Assembly (NCBI GenBank): GCA_024643365.1
Contig: JAHENC010000001.1
Location: 124,001 to 188,000, forward strand
Reading direction: 5' to 3'
Length of the DNA: 64,000 bases
Origin: Crocinitomicaceae bacterium
GTDB lineage: Bacteria; Bacteroidota; Bacteroidia; Flavobacteriales_D; Crocinitomicaceae
The position numbers and the translations under genes were made by a program. The notes beneath the pieces were generated by a model that worked only from the letters and a program-made list of their open reading frames with translations, was not told where the DNA came from and ran no database searches. This document shows positions 31,001-39,826 of the stretch, piece after piece (the stretch's first letter is position 1; every line of letters starts with the position of its first letter).

Positions 31001-32611
31001 TAATTCTACTTTGTAATGAGGGATATCGTTGAGTGAAATTGTTCCGGAATAATCCAAGTCTAAGTTTGGATCCTTAATTTGGAGCGTAGATTTAAATTGC
31101 TCATCGACAATTTCTCCTTCTGTCAACTGGAGATTCGTATACGCATAACCGAGATAGTCCAAACGGCTCAACTCTGCAGACATTTTCTTCAATTCATAGT
31201 CTCCGTCGTTCGAAAAGAATCCATCAAATCGAACAAAGCCATTTGCTAGCCCTAAATCACCTACATCAGTTAATTTGGCAAGATCTAAGGATTGAACTTG
31301 AATGAACGTTGAATCAGCCTGAACAGGACTTAAGGCTACGCCATCCGACTTAAATTCCAAACGCATTGGACTTTTTAACCCCACTTTTCCAATAGCTGTT
31401 TGCGCTTCTTTCAGCTGTACCTGAATTCGCGAAAGGTTTCCATTGATTTGAAGGTTTTTGATTTTTGCAAAATCTAATAAGTCCACTGTCGAACCCAAAT
31501 CAATCGAAGAAACTCCTTCCGGCATCTTTAATCGCGCTAAATCCTGAACAGAAATATAGGCGGAACTTACAAATTCATTGAGTTTACCTTTATCACCTAA
31601 ACGAAAATCAGGAAGCACAAGATTTCCTTTCAGGTAAGAATTTCGTCCGAACCTCAGATGTAAATCAGTCAATGTGAGGTTTCGTAGTCTTTCAGAAACA
31701 GTCCCTGAGAGTGCAACTCGATCGGACATTCCTTTTAAATCTGGTGCGAAATAACTGATATCCGCTAAATGCACGGTGCTTGGTGCAAGAAACGCATCGA
31801 AAATCACCTCATCATCAAACGAATCGAAAGCACCCCAATCCTTGAAATCAAAATTAAACTTTGGAAAGTGAATATTTGTTCGTGCTGTTTTTATCTTGAA
31901 ATTTCGCAAGTGCAAGCCTTTTTCAAGAATGGACACATGCGCCGAAAGTTGATTGATCTGAATTCCTGCTCGCTCCCTAAATTTCAGTCGGTCTAACTTA
32001 AATCTAACATCAATTTCACGAATGTTAAAATGACTTGCCAACAACTGAACATTTTTTAACTCCAAATGGTCGTAATCAACTCCATATGGCATCGTATATT
32101 TTCGATTGTCATCGTATTTAATGTGAAAATCGCTCAAAGAAACACGATTCAGGTCAAGTTTTATTGGTTTCGATTTGGATGTCGATTTTTCTGAACTCCC
32201 GAAATAATCTTGAAGGAAAGCATAATTGTATGCACCAGAAACTTTATCTCGTTGGATATTAATCTTTCCTTTCTTTAATGAAATTTGATCAAGCACAAAT
32301 TCATTTTTGAAGATTTTCAATTCATCCAGTGTTACCAAGAACTCATCGACTGCAATCAAGGTGTCTTTTTCCAAATCCTTGATCATCAAACCTTTTAATG
32401 CTATTTTATTTAGAAAAACAATCTCAAGTTGATCTACTTTTATTGTTGTATGAAGTTCAGAAGAAAGAAAACTCGTTGCTTGTCGAGCAAAAAAAGATTG
32501 AACACTTGGGAAACGAACTATAAAGGCAAGAAGCAACACGGACAGCAAAAGCCATTCCACTGCAATACCGAATATTCGACCCAAGAATTTAAGTACCTTT
32601 GCCATTAGCAT
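28025..32611 (-). CDS. Translocation/assembly module TamB-like (DUF490) protein
   Basis: 1528 aa, N-terminal TM segment, AsmA-like repeats, C-terminal 'FAMGSIKQLFMIESGSVIEWTGDPYDALIDVNTVATKKASI...LSDKLLSPQISFDIKAPRAPE' typical of Bacteroidota TamB. An ATG at 32605 is an alternative start. Confidence 0.88.
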   Translation of the reverse strand: MLMAKVLKFLGRIFGIAVEWLLLSVLLLAFIVRFPSVQSFFARQATSFLSSELHTTIKVDQLEIVFLNKIALKGLMIKDLEKDTLIAVDEFLVTLDELKIFKNEFVLDQISLKKGKINIQRDKVSGAYNYAFLQDYFGSSEKSTSKSKPIKLDLNRVSLSDFHIKYDDNRKYTMPYGVDYDHLELKNVQLLASHFNIREIDVRFKLDRLKFRERAGIQINQLSAHVSILEKGLHLRNFKIKTARTNIHFPKFNFDFKDWGAFDSFDDEVIFDAFLAPSTVHLADISYFAPDLKGMSDRVALSGTVSERLRNLTLTDLHLRFGRNSYLKGNLVLPDFRLGDKGKLNEFVSSAYISVQDLARLKMPEGVSSIDLGSTVDLLDFAKIKNLQINGNLSRIQVQLKEAQTAIGKVGLKSPMRLEFKSDGVALSPVQADSTFIQVQSLDLAKLTDVGDLGLANGFVRFDGFFSNDGDYELKKMSAELSRLDYLGYAYTNLQLTEGEIVDEQFKSTLQIKDPNLDLDYSGTISLNDIPHYKVELAIHSSDLKNLNLTDAEESHLITTINATINGSSFDELTGLLNASKLSYEEAGNKMELNHSNLIFDRQNNSDFINLQSGILGARIQGKIDYKTVVDDFLQSLSMVFPSLAVTKHLKENNRAHSDFTYQFQVNDINDFLKIFVPGLNISSGTVLSGSFKSMEDLLVAKLKSKEIRFDDLRLNAIDMNQSITSSGINGNLAIAELNYDDSMSFKGVEFLNEGKNGILESSLIWDKQSNDYSAIKWTTSIMEDDQINFVLKPSFFSINGFQWEIENESDITLANNDLSIQDFRLSRGGQLIKIAGCLTKNDQDKLHYQVTQLNLEELSHMFGTDQVFGGSFSGWGDVSNPYTNFNFSCDARLENFSIDGEEVGTVSVLTDWNEKRESIFMQGELKYRGLRTFDFNGLYAVKKNELDLKLKFDQTDIKFANAFLDPEVVKDIQGKINGNIQVKGSPDKPELSGKLRLLNGGAQVELLGVKYRTEGIIDVKEESFEITNIPLYDEAGNVSYIIGTINHSNFSDWNFDLQFNMEDDIRKINPLTKRNAAIDQFMVLNTKYKDGDIYYGKAFARGIVNISGTESDLEVFVDLETKKNTEIIFPMYGVSEIEKEDDFIQFINKSTVQEQLERKLDFTGIDLDLNFTINQDAQMKLIFNDQIGDEIIARGDGKMNIKLDQLDQLTMIGKYSIASGSKYNFAMGSIKQLFMIESGSVIEWTGDPYDALIDVNTVATKKASILELSPELADRSLVNQDIYCYLRLSDKLLSPQISFDIKAPRAPETGRALIDRVLADSDEKNRQFFSLLLVSKFQPLKGNISAGGSAALDLIESQINAALSNLSENYKLNLDVGSDATQGETSVAIGMNKGILNDRLVISGSFGVENRSSTSELNGVKNVQNSVIGDVSVEYKIKENFRIRAFNQSNNSSVNENAGPFTQGIGVSYREEFNHWNELQFIQKALYLIKGKKDGKKPVDKRKRQAVTVPNNQISTPESVEKTKKKI
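32594..32601 (+). promoter_or_regulatory. Putative -7 element of tsaD (TACCTTTG), inside the 5' end of the tamB-like gene
   Basis: Exact TAnnTTTG match 34 nt before the GTG start of tsaD. Confidence 0.45.
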
Positions 32612-32613
32612 TA

Positions 32614-32621
32614 CAAATTTA
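32614..32621 (-). promoter_or_regulatory. Putative -7 element of the tamB-like gene (TAAATTTG)
   Basis: Forward CAAATTTA immediately upstream of ATG 32611/32605. Confidence 0.45.
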
Positions 32622-32635
32622 ATAATCTTTTAGCA

Positions 32636-33649
32636 GTGAAAGACACGATTATACTTGGCATTGAATCTTCTTGTGACGATACCTCCGCAGCGGTTCTTCG
32701 AGGAAGCGAGATTTTGTCCAATATTATCGCTGGTCAGGCAGTGCACGAGCAATTCGGTGGAGTTGTTCCAGAACTTGCATCTAGGGCCCATCAAGAAAAT
32801 ATTGTGCCAGTTGTTTCTGCTGCGTTAAAAGAAGCTGGAATTGGACTTGAAGACGTCGATGCGATTGCTTTTACTCAAGGTCCAGGACTCTTAGGCTCCT
32901 TGACAATTGGAACTTCCTTTGCCAAAGCATTAGCGCTTGCTACAAATAAACCGTTGGTTCCTGTTCATCACATGAAAGCCCATATTTTGGCTCATTTCAT
33001 CGATGATGCTAGTGAGATGAAACCAAGCTTTCCCTTTCTCTGTTTGACCGTTTCTGGTGGACACACGCAAATTGTTCGTGTGGACAATCCTTTACAAATG
33101 GAGGTACTCGGCAATACGATAGATGATGCTGCCGGAGAAGCGTTTGATAAAGCAGCAAAGATGCTCGATCTTCCTTATCCAGGCGGACCTTTAATCGACA
33201 AATATGCACAATTGGGTAACGCTCAAGCATTTCAATTTTCCAAACCACGCATTGAAGGATTAAACTTTAGTTTCAGCGGCTTAAAAACGTCCATTTTATA
33301 TACTATTCGTGATCAAGTGAAACTGAACGAACAATTTAAAGAAATACATTTGAATGACCTTTGTGCATCGATTCAAAATAGCATTGTCAGTATTTTGATG
33401 GATAAAATAGAGAAAGCAGTCAAAGAAACGGACATAAACTGCGTGGTAATAGCCGGTGGTGTTTCCGCAAACAGTGAACTTCGCAAACGTTTGAGTGCGA
33501 AAATGGAACAAGGCTGGAAGGTTTCAATTCCTAAATTCTCCTATTGTACAGACAACGCTGCAATGATTGCCATGGCAGGTAAATTTCTATTTGAAAGTGG
33601 GATTCGTGCGGATCAGTCTATCAGCGCCCAAGCACGCTTAGCTTGGTGA
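32636..33649 (+). CDS. tsaD: tRNA N6-adenosine threonylcarbamoyltransferase TsaD
   Basis: 'ILGIESSCDDTSAAVLRGSEILSNIIAGQAVHEQFGGVVPELASRAHQENI', 'VPVHHMKAHILAHF', 'SGGHTQIV', 'VVIAGGVSANSELR'. GTG start. Confidence 0.97.
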   Translation: MKDTIILGIESSCDDTSAAVLRGSEILSNIIAGQAVHEQFGGVVPELASRAHQENIVPVVSAALKEAGIGLEDVDAIAFTQGPGLLGSLTIGTSFAKALALATNKPLVPVHHMKAHILAHFIDDASEMKPSFPFLCLTVSGGHTQIVRVDNPLQMEVLGNTIDDAAGEAFDKAAKMLDLPYPGGPLIDKYAQLGNAQAFQFSKPRIEGLNFSFSGLKTSILYTIRDQVKLNEQFKEIHLNDLCASIQNSIVSILMDKIEKAVKETDINCVVIAGGVSANSELRKRLSAKMEQGWKVSIPKFSYCTDNAAMIAMAGKFLFESGIRADQSISAQARLAW

Positions 33650-33717
33650 TTCAGTAACAATTGTTACTCGCGTATGTCCCGAAAGTTTCGTAATTTCGAA
33701 AACTCAGAAATCATCCA

Positions 33718-34155
33718 ATGAAAATGAAAAGCCTTCTATTAGTGCTATTATTGTCCTTTACATCCATGATGTATGCTCAAAATCATGTCAAATGGACTTT
33801 CAAGTACAACGCTAAATCAAGTACAGTCATTGCTACCGGAGAGATTGAACCTGGATGGCATTTATATTCGCAAAAAACAGATGAGAATGCGGGTCCTATA
33901 CCAACAAAAATGGTAATTGAAGCATCCAAAAACTACAAAATCATTGGATCGGCAGTTGAAACAACTGTTCCCCACGAAATTTTCGATAAAAATTTTGAGT
34001 CCACAGTGTATTTATTTGAATCGCACTATGCAGCCGAACAGCAATTAAAAGTTAAAAAAACAGGGATATTAAAAGGTGAAATGCAATACATGATTTGCGA
34101 CGACACCAAATGCCTCCCTCCTATTTCCGTACCATTTACCTTAGAAATCAATTAA
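33718..34155 (+). CDS. Stand-alone secreted DsbD N-terminal-like domain protein
   Basis: Signal peptide; 'VKWTFKYNAKSSTVIATGEIEPGWHLYSQKTDENAGPIPTKMV...QYMICDDTKCLPPISVPFTLEI' resembles the N-domain of the adjacent DsbD. Confidence 0.8.
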   Translation: MKMKSLLLVLLLSFTSMMYAQNHVKWTFKYNAKSSTVIATGEIEPGWHLYSQKTDENAGPIPTKMVIEASKNYKIIGSAVETTVPHEIFDKNFESTVYLFESHYAAEQQLKVKKTGILKGEMQYMICDDTKCLPPISVPFTLEIN

Positions 34156-34156
34156 C

Positions 34157-36196
34157 ATGAAAAACCTATTTTTCTTTTTCAGCTTCCTTTTCAGTTTATC
34201 ATTTGTCTATGGACAAGGAATGATGAACGATTACATTAAATGGAATTATTCCGTAGAAAAGATTGATGAGTCCCATGCAAACATAGTATTCAAAGGAACC
34301 ATCATTGAAGGATTCCATATTTTCTCCTTGAAACACAATCCGGCTGATGCAGATGGGACGGGTTTAGTTCCTGAATTCAATTTGAAAAAATCACCGAAGT
34401 ACAAACTTGTTGGAAAACCCTTCGATTTAGGGAAACCCATTAAACACGTGGATGACTTAGGTACGTCGTATTATTTCGAGAAGAAAGCAACTTTCAAACA
34501 ACAAATTGAAGTGTTGACGAAGGATGAATTCACCTTGGATTTTGGTATTAATTTCTTCCAATTATGTAATGCAGATGGTTGTGTTGGTCCATTCGATACA
34601 GAAGGAAAAGTAAAATTAAGTGGCTTTACACCAGATGAAAATGCGACGGTAACGGCTACCGACACAAGTGATGTAGTAGCTACTGCCGAAGATACCACGA
34701 GCGGAGCCAAAACAAACATGGAGCCGAGTAAACCGGACAATAAGAAGAAAAAAGAAAAGGACTCCAATTTGGTGATCTTCATCGCTGGTTTCCTTGCTGG
34801 ATTAGTTGCATTAGTGACACCTTGTATGTTCCCAATGATTCCAATGACCGTAACGTTCTTTACAAAACAATCTAAAACACGTAAAGAAGGAATCTTCAAA
34901 GCCTTGGTTTACGGTACGTCTATTGTTTTAATCTACGTAACGTTTGGATTAATCTTCACAGCAGCAATGGGTCCGTTGGGTTTAAATGATTTATCGACGA
35001 ATCTATGGATGAACCTCATCTTCTTCGGTATTTTCGTTTTATTCGCCTTCTCTTTCCTCGGTGCATTTGAAATTCAATTACCTAATTCGTGGGTGAATAA
35101 AATGGATAAACAAGCAGATCGTGGAGGCTACATTGGGATTTTCTTCATGGCCTTTACCTTGGGATTGGTTTCCTTCTCTTGTACTGGACCAATCATAGGA
35201 ACTTTATTAGTTGAGGCATCAACATCTGGATCCTACTTGACACCAGCAATTGGAATGACAGGTTTCTCTTTAGCCCTAGCAATTCCGTTTACCATCTTTG
35301 CGATTTTCCCAGGATGGTTGAATTCCTTACCGCAATCAGGCGGCTGGTTGAATTCCGTGAAAGTGGTACTTGGATTAGCTGAGTTAGCGTTAGCATTGAA
35401 ATTCTTATCCTCAGTAGATTTAGCATACCATTGGGACCTTTTGACACGTGAGTGGTTCATCGCGATTTGGTTTGTCTTATTCCTCATCATGGGAATTTAC
35501 CTACTTGGAAAACTGCGTTTCTCCCATGATTCTCCAGTTGAAAAATTAGGAGTTCCAAGATTTATGTTTGCCTTAGTTGCCTTGACATTCTCCGTGTATT
35601 TATTTACAGGGATGTTTGGTGCACCATTAACGTTAATTGACGGAATTGCACCGCCGAGAACACATTCAGAAGACAACTTCCGTTGGGTGAACGGTGGATT
35701 AGAAACAGGACTTGGAACGGATTCCATTTCTGTTCAATACGCAGCGGACATGCATCCAGTTGGAGATGGTTCGATTTTGGTATTCCATGACTTAACCATT
35801 GGACAAGAGTACGCGAAGAAAAAGAACTTACCGATCCTATTGGATTTTACTGGTTATGCATGTCAAAACTGTCGTAAAACCGAATCAACTGTTTGGACCA
35901 ACGACGAAATTCGTCCGCTGTTGCAAAAACAATTCGTGATTGTTTCCTTATACGTAGACGACCGCACCCCATTACCAGCAAACGAGGTACGTGTTTCTAA
36001 GCTCAGCGGTAACATCAAAACCGTTGGAAACAAATGGGCGGACTTAGAAATGGAGAAATATGGAAGTTTCCAACAACCGCTTTACGTGGTAGTTGACAGT
36101 GAAGGAAATGACCTGACCGAAGCAATTGGATATACTCCCGACGTTAAAACCTACAAAGCGTTCTTGATGAAAGGCATGAGCGCCTTCAAAAAATAG
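34157..36196 (+). CDS. dsbD: Thiol:disulfide interchange protein DsbD-like (protein-disulfide reductase)
   Basis: N-terminal domain with C-x5-C 'QLCNADGCVGP'; TM domain 'FIAGFLAGLVALVTPCMFPMIPMTVTFF...SFSCTGPIIGTLL'; C-terminal thioredoxin 'DFTGYACQNCRKTESTVW'. Confidence 0.92.
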   Translation: MKNLFFFFSFLFSLSFVYGQGMMNDYIKWNYSVEKIDESHANIVFKGTIIEGFHIFSLKHNPADADGTGLVPEFNLKKSPKYKLVGKPFDLGKPIKHVDDLGTSYYFEKKATFKQQIEVLTKDEFTLDFGINFFQLCNADGCVGPFDTEGKVKLSGFTPDENATVTATDTSDVVATAEDTTSGAKTNMEPSKPDNKKKKEKDSNLVIFIAGFLAGLVALVTPCMFPMIPMTVTFFTKQSKTRKEGIFKALVYGTSIVLIYVTFGLIFTAAMGPLGLNDLSTNLWMNLIFFGIFVLFAFSFLGAFEIQLPNSWVNKMDKQADRGGYIGIFFMAFTLGLVSFSCTGPIIGTLLVEASTSGSYLTPAIGMTGFSLALAIPFTIFAIFPGWLNSLPQSGGWLNSVKVVLGLAELALALKFLSSVDLAYHWDLLTREWFIAIWFVLFLIMGIYLLGKLRFSHDSPVEKLGVPRFMFALVALTFSVYLFTGMFGAPLTLIDGIAPPRTHSEDNFRWVNGGLETGLGTDSISVQYAADMHPVGDGSILVFHDLTIGQEYAKKKNLPILLDFTGYACQNCRKTESTVWTNDEIRPLLQKQFVIVSLYVDDRTPLPANEVRVSKLSGNIKTVGNKWADLEMEKYGSFQQPLYVVVDSEGNDLTEAIGYTPDVKTYKAFLMKGMSAFKK

Positions 36197-36230
36197 AAAA
36201 AAGCGGTGTTGATCACCGCTTTTTTTTTTA
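36196..36230. terminator. Bidirectional Rho-independent terminator
   Basis: AGCGGTG-TTGAT-CACCGCT with flanking A and T tracts between convergent genes. Confidence 0.85.
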
Positions 36231-38606
36231 TTTCATTACTTTTTTCAAATCCTCATAATAGCGTTTAAAGCTATAACAATTACTGATGAGGTCATCGTAC
36301 TGTTCCGGAAACTCCTTTTTTAATTTTTGATAATAGGCGTTCTGAGCGAAAATCCAATCACCGTAATTATCGTTGTAAACACGATCGCTTTGTCCGAATT
36401 CATATGCCGGATTGAATTCACTTCTCGCACTTATTCGATATTTTTCACAGCGTCCGGCCATGCGTAAACACAAGGCTTTCATCTCCTTGTTTCTTGTACT
36501 TCGATAACCTTTCAGGTAATACGATTTGGCTAAATCACACTGATAATATTCACGTTGATCCGGAAAATTGGTCGCAATGTAAGAATTGGACCAAGCATAG
36601 CGTCGCATCATCCACGAATTGCCGTATTGCGTCAGATTGAAACAAAAATTCCCCAAATAAAAGGCATACTTTGCTTTCAAGTCACCTTTGGAACGATCGT
36701 AACAAGCGCGCAACCTCAAAAACTCTCGGACCATCGTCGTTTTCGTAAAATGTATGGAATCCGCTTTTGACTGCTGGTGCTCTTGATAGAAGGTCGTGTA
36801 AAAAGGATTGGCGTTTAAAAAGGTCTTGTACGGATATTCATCACTTTTCCAGAGTGTGTCATTGACTTGTTCGAAATAGACCAAGGCTTTATCGAATTGA
36901 TTTAAACGAATGAACTTTGTCCCTATTAAGTCAGCCACACGGTTTTTTTGTTGGAGCAAGAAACTTTTCTTCCATGTGTCAAAGGACGATTTTTCCTTGG
37001 TTGGACGAAGTAAATCCTGGTAGACTTGGCGAATTTCAGACAAGGTGTAGGCATCATCCATGTAAAAGAAATAATCTTCATAATAACCATAATTCGATGC
37101 GTTCTTCCCTTTCTTTATTTGCCAAAATGCACCCGGTAATGCGTCGCTGTCATCCATGTAATTTAGTGATTTGTTTAATGAAGCAAATAAGTACGCTGCA
37201 TCTATTTTATTTCCTCTAAATTCCAATTCACGGGCAACAGAGAACACAAAACGATCATTGTGATTTTCCACTTCACGTTTCAAAATGGATTGAAGCAATG
37301 GATCATCCAATGTTGCGTTTCCAAAATCACGTGCCATCGCTAATGCATACATGCGTTCCTTTAACTGCTTCATGATTTCATTAGAAACAGAAATGGAACT
37401 TAACTCATGTACATTGATTTTTTCTCCTGCCAACCAATGTGCATACAATGCATACAGTTTCAATTCGCTTGTATTCCCTAACTTTATGTGATCGATGAAC
37501 TGAGCGAAACGACGGGCATAGGACTGATCAAAGTTTCTTCTACCGCGCATGAGTGCTTGTTCATAGTTGCCAGAATTATCCCATTGACCCCAATAATTTT
37601 CCCAGCTGTATGCCACAATGGCTGGTGAAAATTCTGTGTAGTAGGGTGTCAAAATCCAATCTTCTATTTTCGTGATTTCACGCTGTACTAAAAATTCAAA
37701 AGCTGGGTTTTGTGGGTCTAATTGGTGAAGGGATTTTAAGTTATCCAAAGCCGGATCCAATTTTTGCACCATAGTCAACGCGAGAATATTCGCCTTTTCT
37801 TTGGCGTTTTTAGTAGTTGAAAGCGCATGCTGCACGTCCTTCACCGGAATGACTTTAAAATTCAAATACGTCGCCAATTTTTTATCGTTGGAATGACGAA
37901 ATACCTCCGCACGATGAATAATGGTTTCATCGTTGATTTTATCCAAATTGTAGCGAAAATGCATCGCCCAATAGTCGATGGCCGACTTCGTTTTTTGTCC
38001 CTCAAAAAAGGCCTTGTAAATGGCTTTCACTTTCGGAAGTTGATTGGAATAGTAGGCAAGGCGAATGGCCAAGTGCGCATACCGTTTTTTCAGTTCCAAT
38101 CGTTTGGCTTTTCGAGCTTTTGCACAAGCAAGCGAAATAGACGCATTGATGCTCCGTTTTAATTTTACCTCCTCTTTTTCCCAAGGATCCAAGGAAGTTC
38201 CGGTAGAATATTTCGACATATTTTTAGCAAAAAGCAAATAGTTCTTTGCATCTTGATATCCTGGTTTACGTAACAATTGAACAAGCTTATTTGGATGTTT
38301 CCCCTCTTTAATTTGACTGTAGCTCAAGTAATAGATGGCTTCATTCAAGCTGGAAACATCCGCTTTCCCGTGAAAATAGTCATGCCACAAGCGTAAATTC
38401 TCATCTTCAACGGACTGACAATTCAGATCTCGATTATCGTAATAACTGGAGCTATTTTCATACTCAAACAATCGAAAACTAGGATAAAAAGATGGCATTC
38501 CAGCGAATATGGAATAACGTACTGATTCTCCATCTGGATACCATGGTCCACAAGAAAACGCCTTTAAACTAACGAAGACGCTTATAAAAACCAACCAATT
38601 CTTCAT
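36228..38606 (-). CDS. Large secreted hypothetical protein, helical/TPR-like
   Basis: 792 aa; signal peptide MKNWLVFISVFVSLKAFS followed by 'CGPWYPDGESVRYSIF'; long helical body with repeat-like segments. Overlaps the upstream gene by 38 nt. Confidence 0.75.
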   Translation of the reverse strand: MKNWLVFISVFVSLKAFSCGPWYPDGESVRYSIFAGMPSFYPSFRLFEYENSSSYYDNRDLNCQSVEDENLRLWHDYFHGKADVSSLNEAIYYLSYSQIKEGKHPNKLVQLLRKPGYQDAKNYLLFAKNMSKYSTGTSLDPWEKEEVKLKRSINASISLACAKARKAKRLELKKRYAHLAIRLAYYSNQLPKVKAIYKAFFEGQKTKSAIDYWAMHFRYNLDKINDETIIHRAEVFRHSNDKKLATYLNFKVIPVKDVQHALSTTKNAKEKANILALTMVQKLDPALDNLKSLHQLDPQNPAFEFLVQREITKIEDWILTPYYTEFSPAIVAYSWENYWGQWDNSGNYEQALMRGRRNFDQSYARRFAQFIDHIKLGNTSELKLYALYAHWLAGEKINVHELSSISVSNEIMKQLKERMYALAMARDFGNATLDDPLLQSILKREVENHNDRFVFSVARELEFRGNKIDAAYLFASLNKSLNYMDDSDALPGAFWQIKKGKNASNYGYYEDYFFYMDDAYTLSEIRQVYQDLLRPTKEKSSFDTWKKSFLLQQKNRVADLIGTKFIRLNQFDKALVYFEQVNDTLWKSDEYPYKTFLNANPFYTTFYQEHQQSKADSIHFTKTTMVREFLRLRACYDRSKGDLKAKYAFYLGNFCFNLTQYGNSWMMRRYAWSNSYIATNFPDQREYYQCDLAKSYYLKGYRSTRNKEMKALCLRMAGRCEKYRISARSEFNPAYEFGQSDRVYNDNYGDWIFAQNAYYQKLKKEFPEQYDDLISNCYSFKRYYEDLKKVMK

Positions 38607-39663
38607 GTGTATATTTTCTTAATTCGTCTGAATCTAGGTGAAACAGGGCCATTGTCGGACGGTCTTCAAAGTAAACTTCCCGATTGATGATATCCAACGC
38701 TTCACGGATCTGTTTTGCGGAAACTCGTTCTACTTTTAAATGATCGCCTTTTCGCAGATAAACCTCATCCACTAGCGTGTCCTTTCTAATTAAATAGAAT
38801 GGTGGTTTTAAGGGTTTTAGGTAGGATAGAAAGATGCTATCCTCCTCGTAAAATAAACTTTTAAATTGTTTGTTCTGAAATACCTGAACATTCGAATAAG
38901 TCGGTAAGGCAACATCAAGGGCAACTGGATAATCATCCGCTCCTTCCAAATATTTTTTCAATTCTTGGATGTCCAAAATGGAATTGCGATTCCCAGATTC
39001 TCTTGGGGTGAGCAAATTATAACACATCAACATGGCACGATCAACCGGTAAGACTCCCATTCGGTCCGGGAATTTATAAGCATACAGACGTAAGGTAGCT
39101 GAAAGTTTCGCGTCTTTCAGTGTCTTATTTTTCTGCATTTCCTCCTTCAGCTGTCGCAAGAAACGATGATATACTTCCTTGGTAGATTCCGTCCAGTCAC
39201 AGTCGATTTGAATTTCCTTCGGACAAGAAAATCCCTCCATATTTTCTGCATATTTTTTCATCACCAAATGGAGAATATTTTTCGCCATTTCACGTGTATT
39301 CAATCCTGGCTCCTTGAAAACTGAATTGAGAATAAATACAGTTGGAACGATGTTTAATTTTGCATTTTTCGACAGAATTTCTCGATCATTTTCATAATCC
39401 CATTCTGTTCGACTCAGTGAAAGATCTGTTTTTGAAACAGGAATTGGACCCAAATCCGGATCGTAATCCACCTCAAAATACTTCACATACAGTTTTCGTA
39501 CCTGCAAGGTGTCGAGGATATCTGATTCGAACCAAAAATCATCGTAATTTTTCCAATAATAAAAAGCTTTTATCGGTGCTTTGTTTTCATGTTTAAAAGG
39601 ATTCAAAAAAAATCCAATGATCACGATGCAAAGAAAACAAAGAATGAGTAGGATTTTTTTCAT
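38569..39663 (-). CDS. Membrane-anchored/secreted hypothetical protein with TIM-barrel glycosidase-like motifs
   Basis: N-terminal hydrophobic segment; ordered strand-like motifs 'VRKLYVKYFEVDYD', 'EIQIDCDWTESTKEVYHRFL', 'LSATLRLYAYKFPD', 'DRAMLMCYNLL', 'PVALDVALPTYSN'. Confidence 0.65.
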   Translation of the reverse strand: MKKILLILCFLCIVIIGFFLNPFKHENKAPIKAFYYWKNYDDFWFESDILDTLQVRKLYVKYFEVDYDPDLGPIPVSKTDLSLSRTEWDYENDREILSKNAKLNIVPTVFILNSVFKEPGLNTREMAKNILHLVMKKYAENMEGFSCPKEIQIDCDWTESTKEVYHRFLRQLKEEMQKNKTLKDAKLSATLRLYAYKFPDRMGVLPVDRAMLMCYNLLTPRESGNRNSILDIQELKKYLEGADDYPVALDVALPTYSNVQVFQNKQFKSLFYEEDSIFLSYLKPLKPPFYLIRKDTLVDEVYLRKGDHLKVERVSAKQIREALDIINREVYFEDRPTMALFHLDSDELRKYTHEELVGFYKRLR

Positions 39664-39771
39664 GAAAAGCTGATAATCAAGTACAAAAATGCAACTTTTT
39701 CCAATGGTTACAATTCATTGATAAAAAATTATTTTTCTTGTGAAAAATCGTTCATAACTCTCGATGTCGCC

Positions 39772-39804
39772 TTGTAAATAAAGGCACATTCTTTCCTATT
39801 TTTG
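39772..39804 (+). promoter_or_regulatory. Putative promoter of topB (TTG-N22-TATTTTTG)
   Basis: TTG at 39772-39774 and TAnnTTTG at 39797-39804, 22 nt before the ATG. Confidence 0.5.
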
Positions 39805-39826
39805 AGGTTCAATTGTTCACCTTTCA

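Noticed and set aside
34471-34899. 142-aa minus-strand ORF inside dsbD
   Set aside because: Antisense to a strongly supported gene, no recognisable domain.
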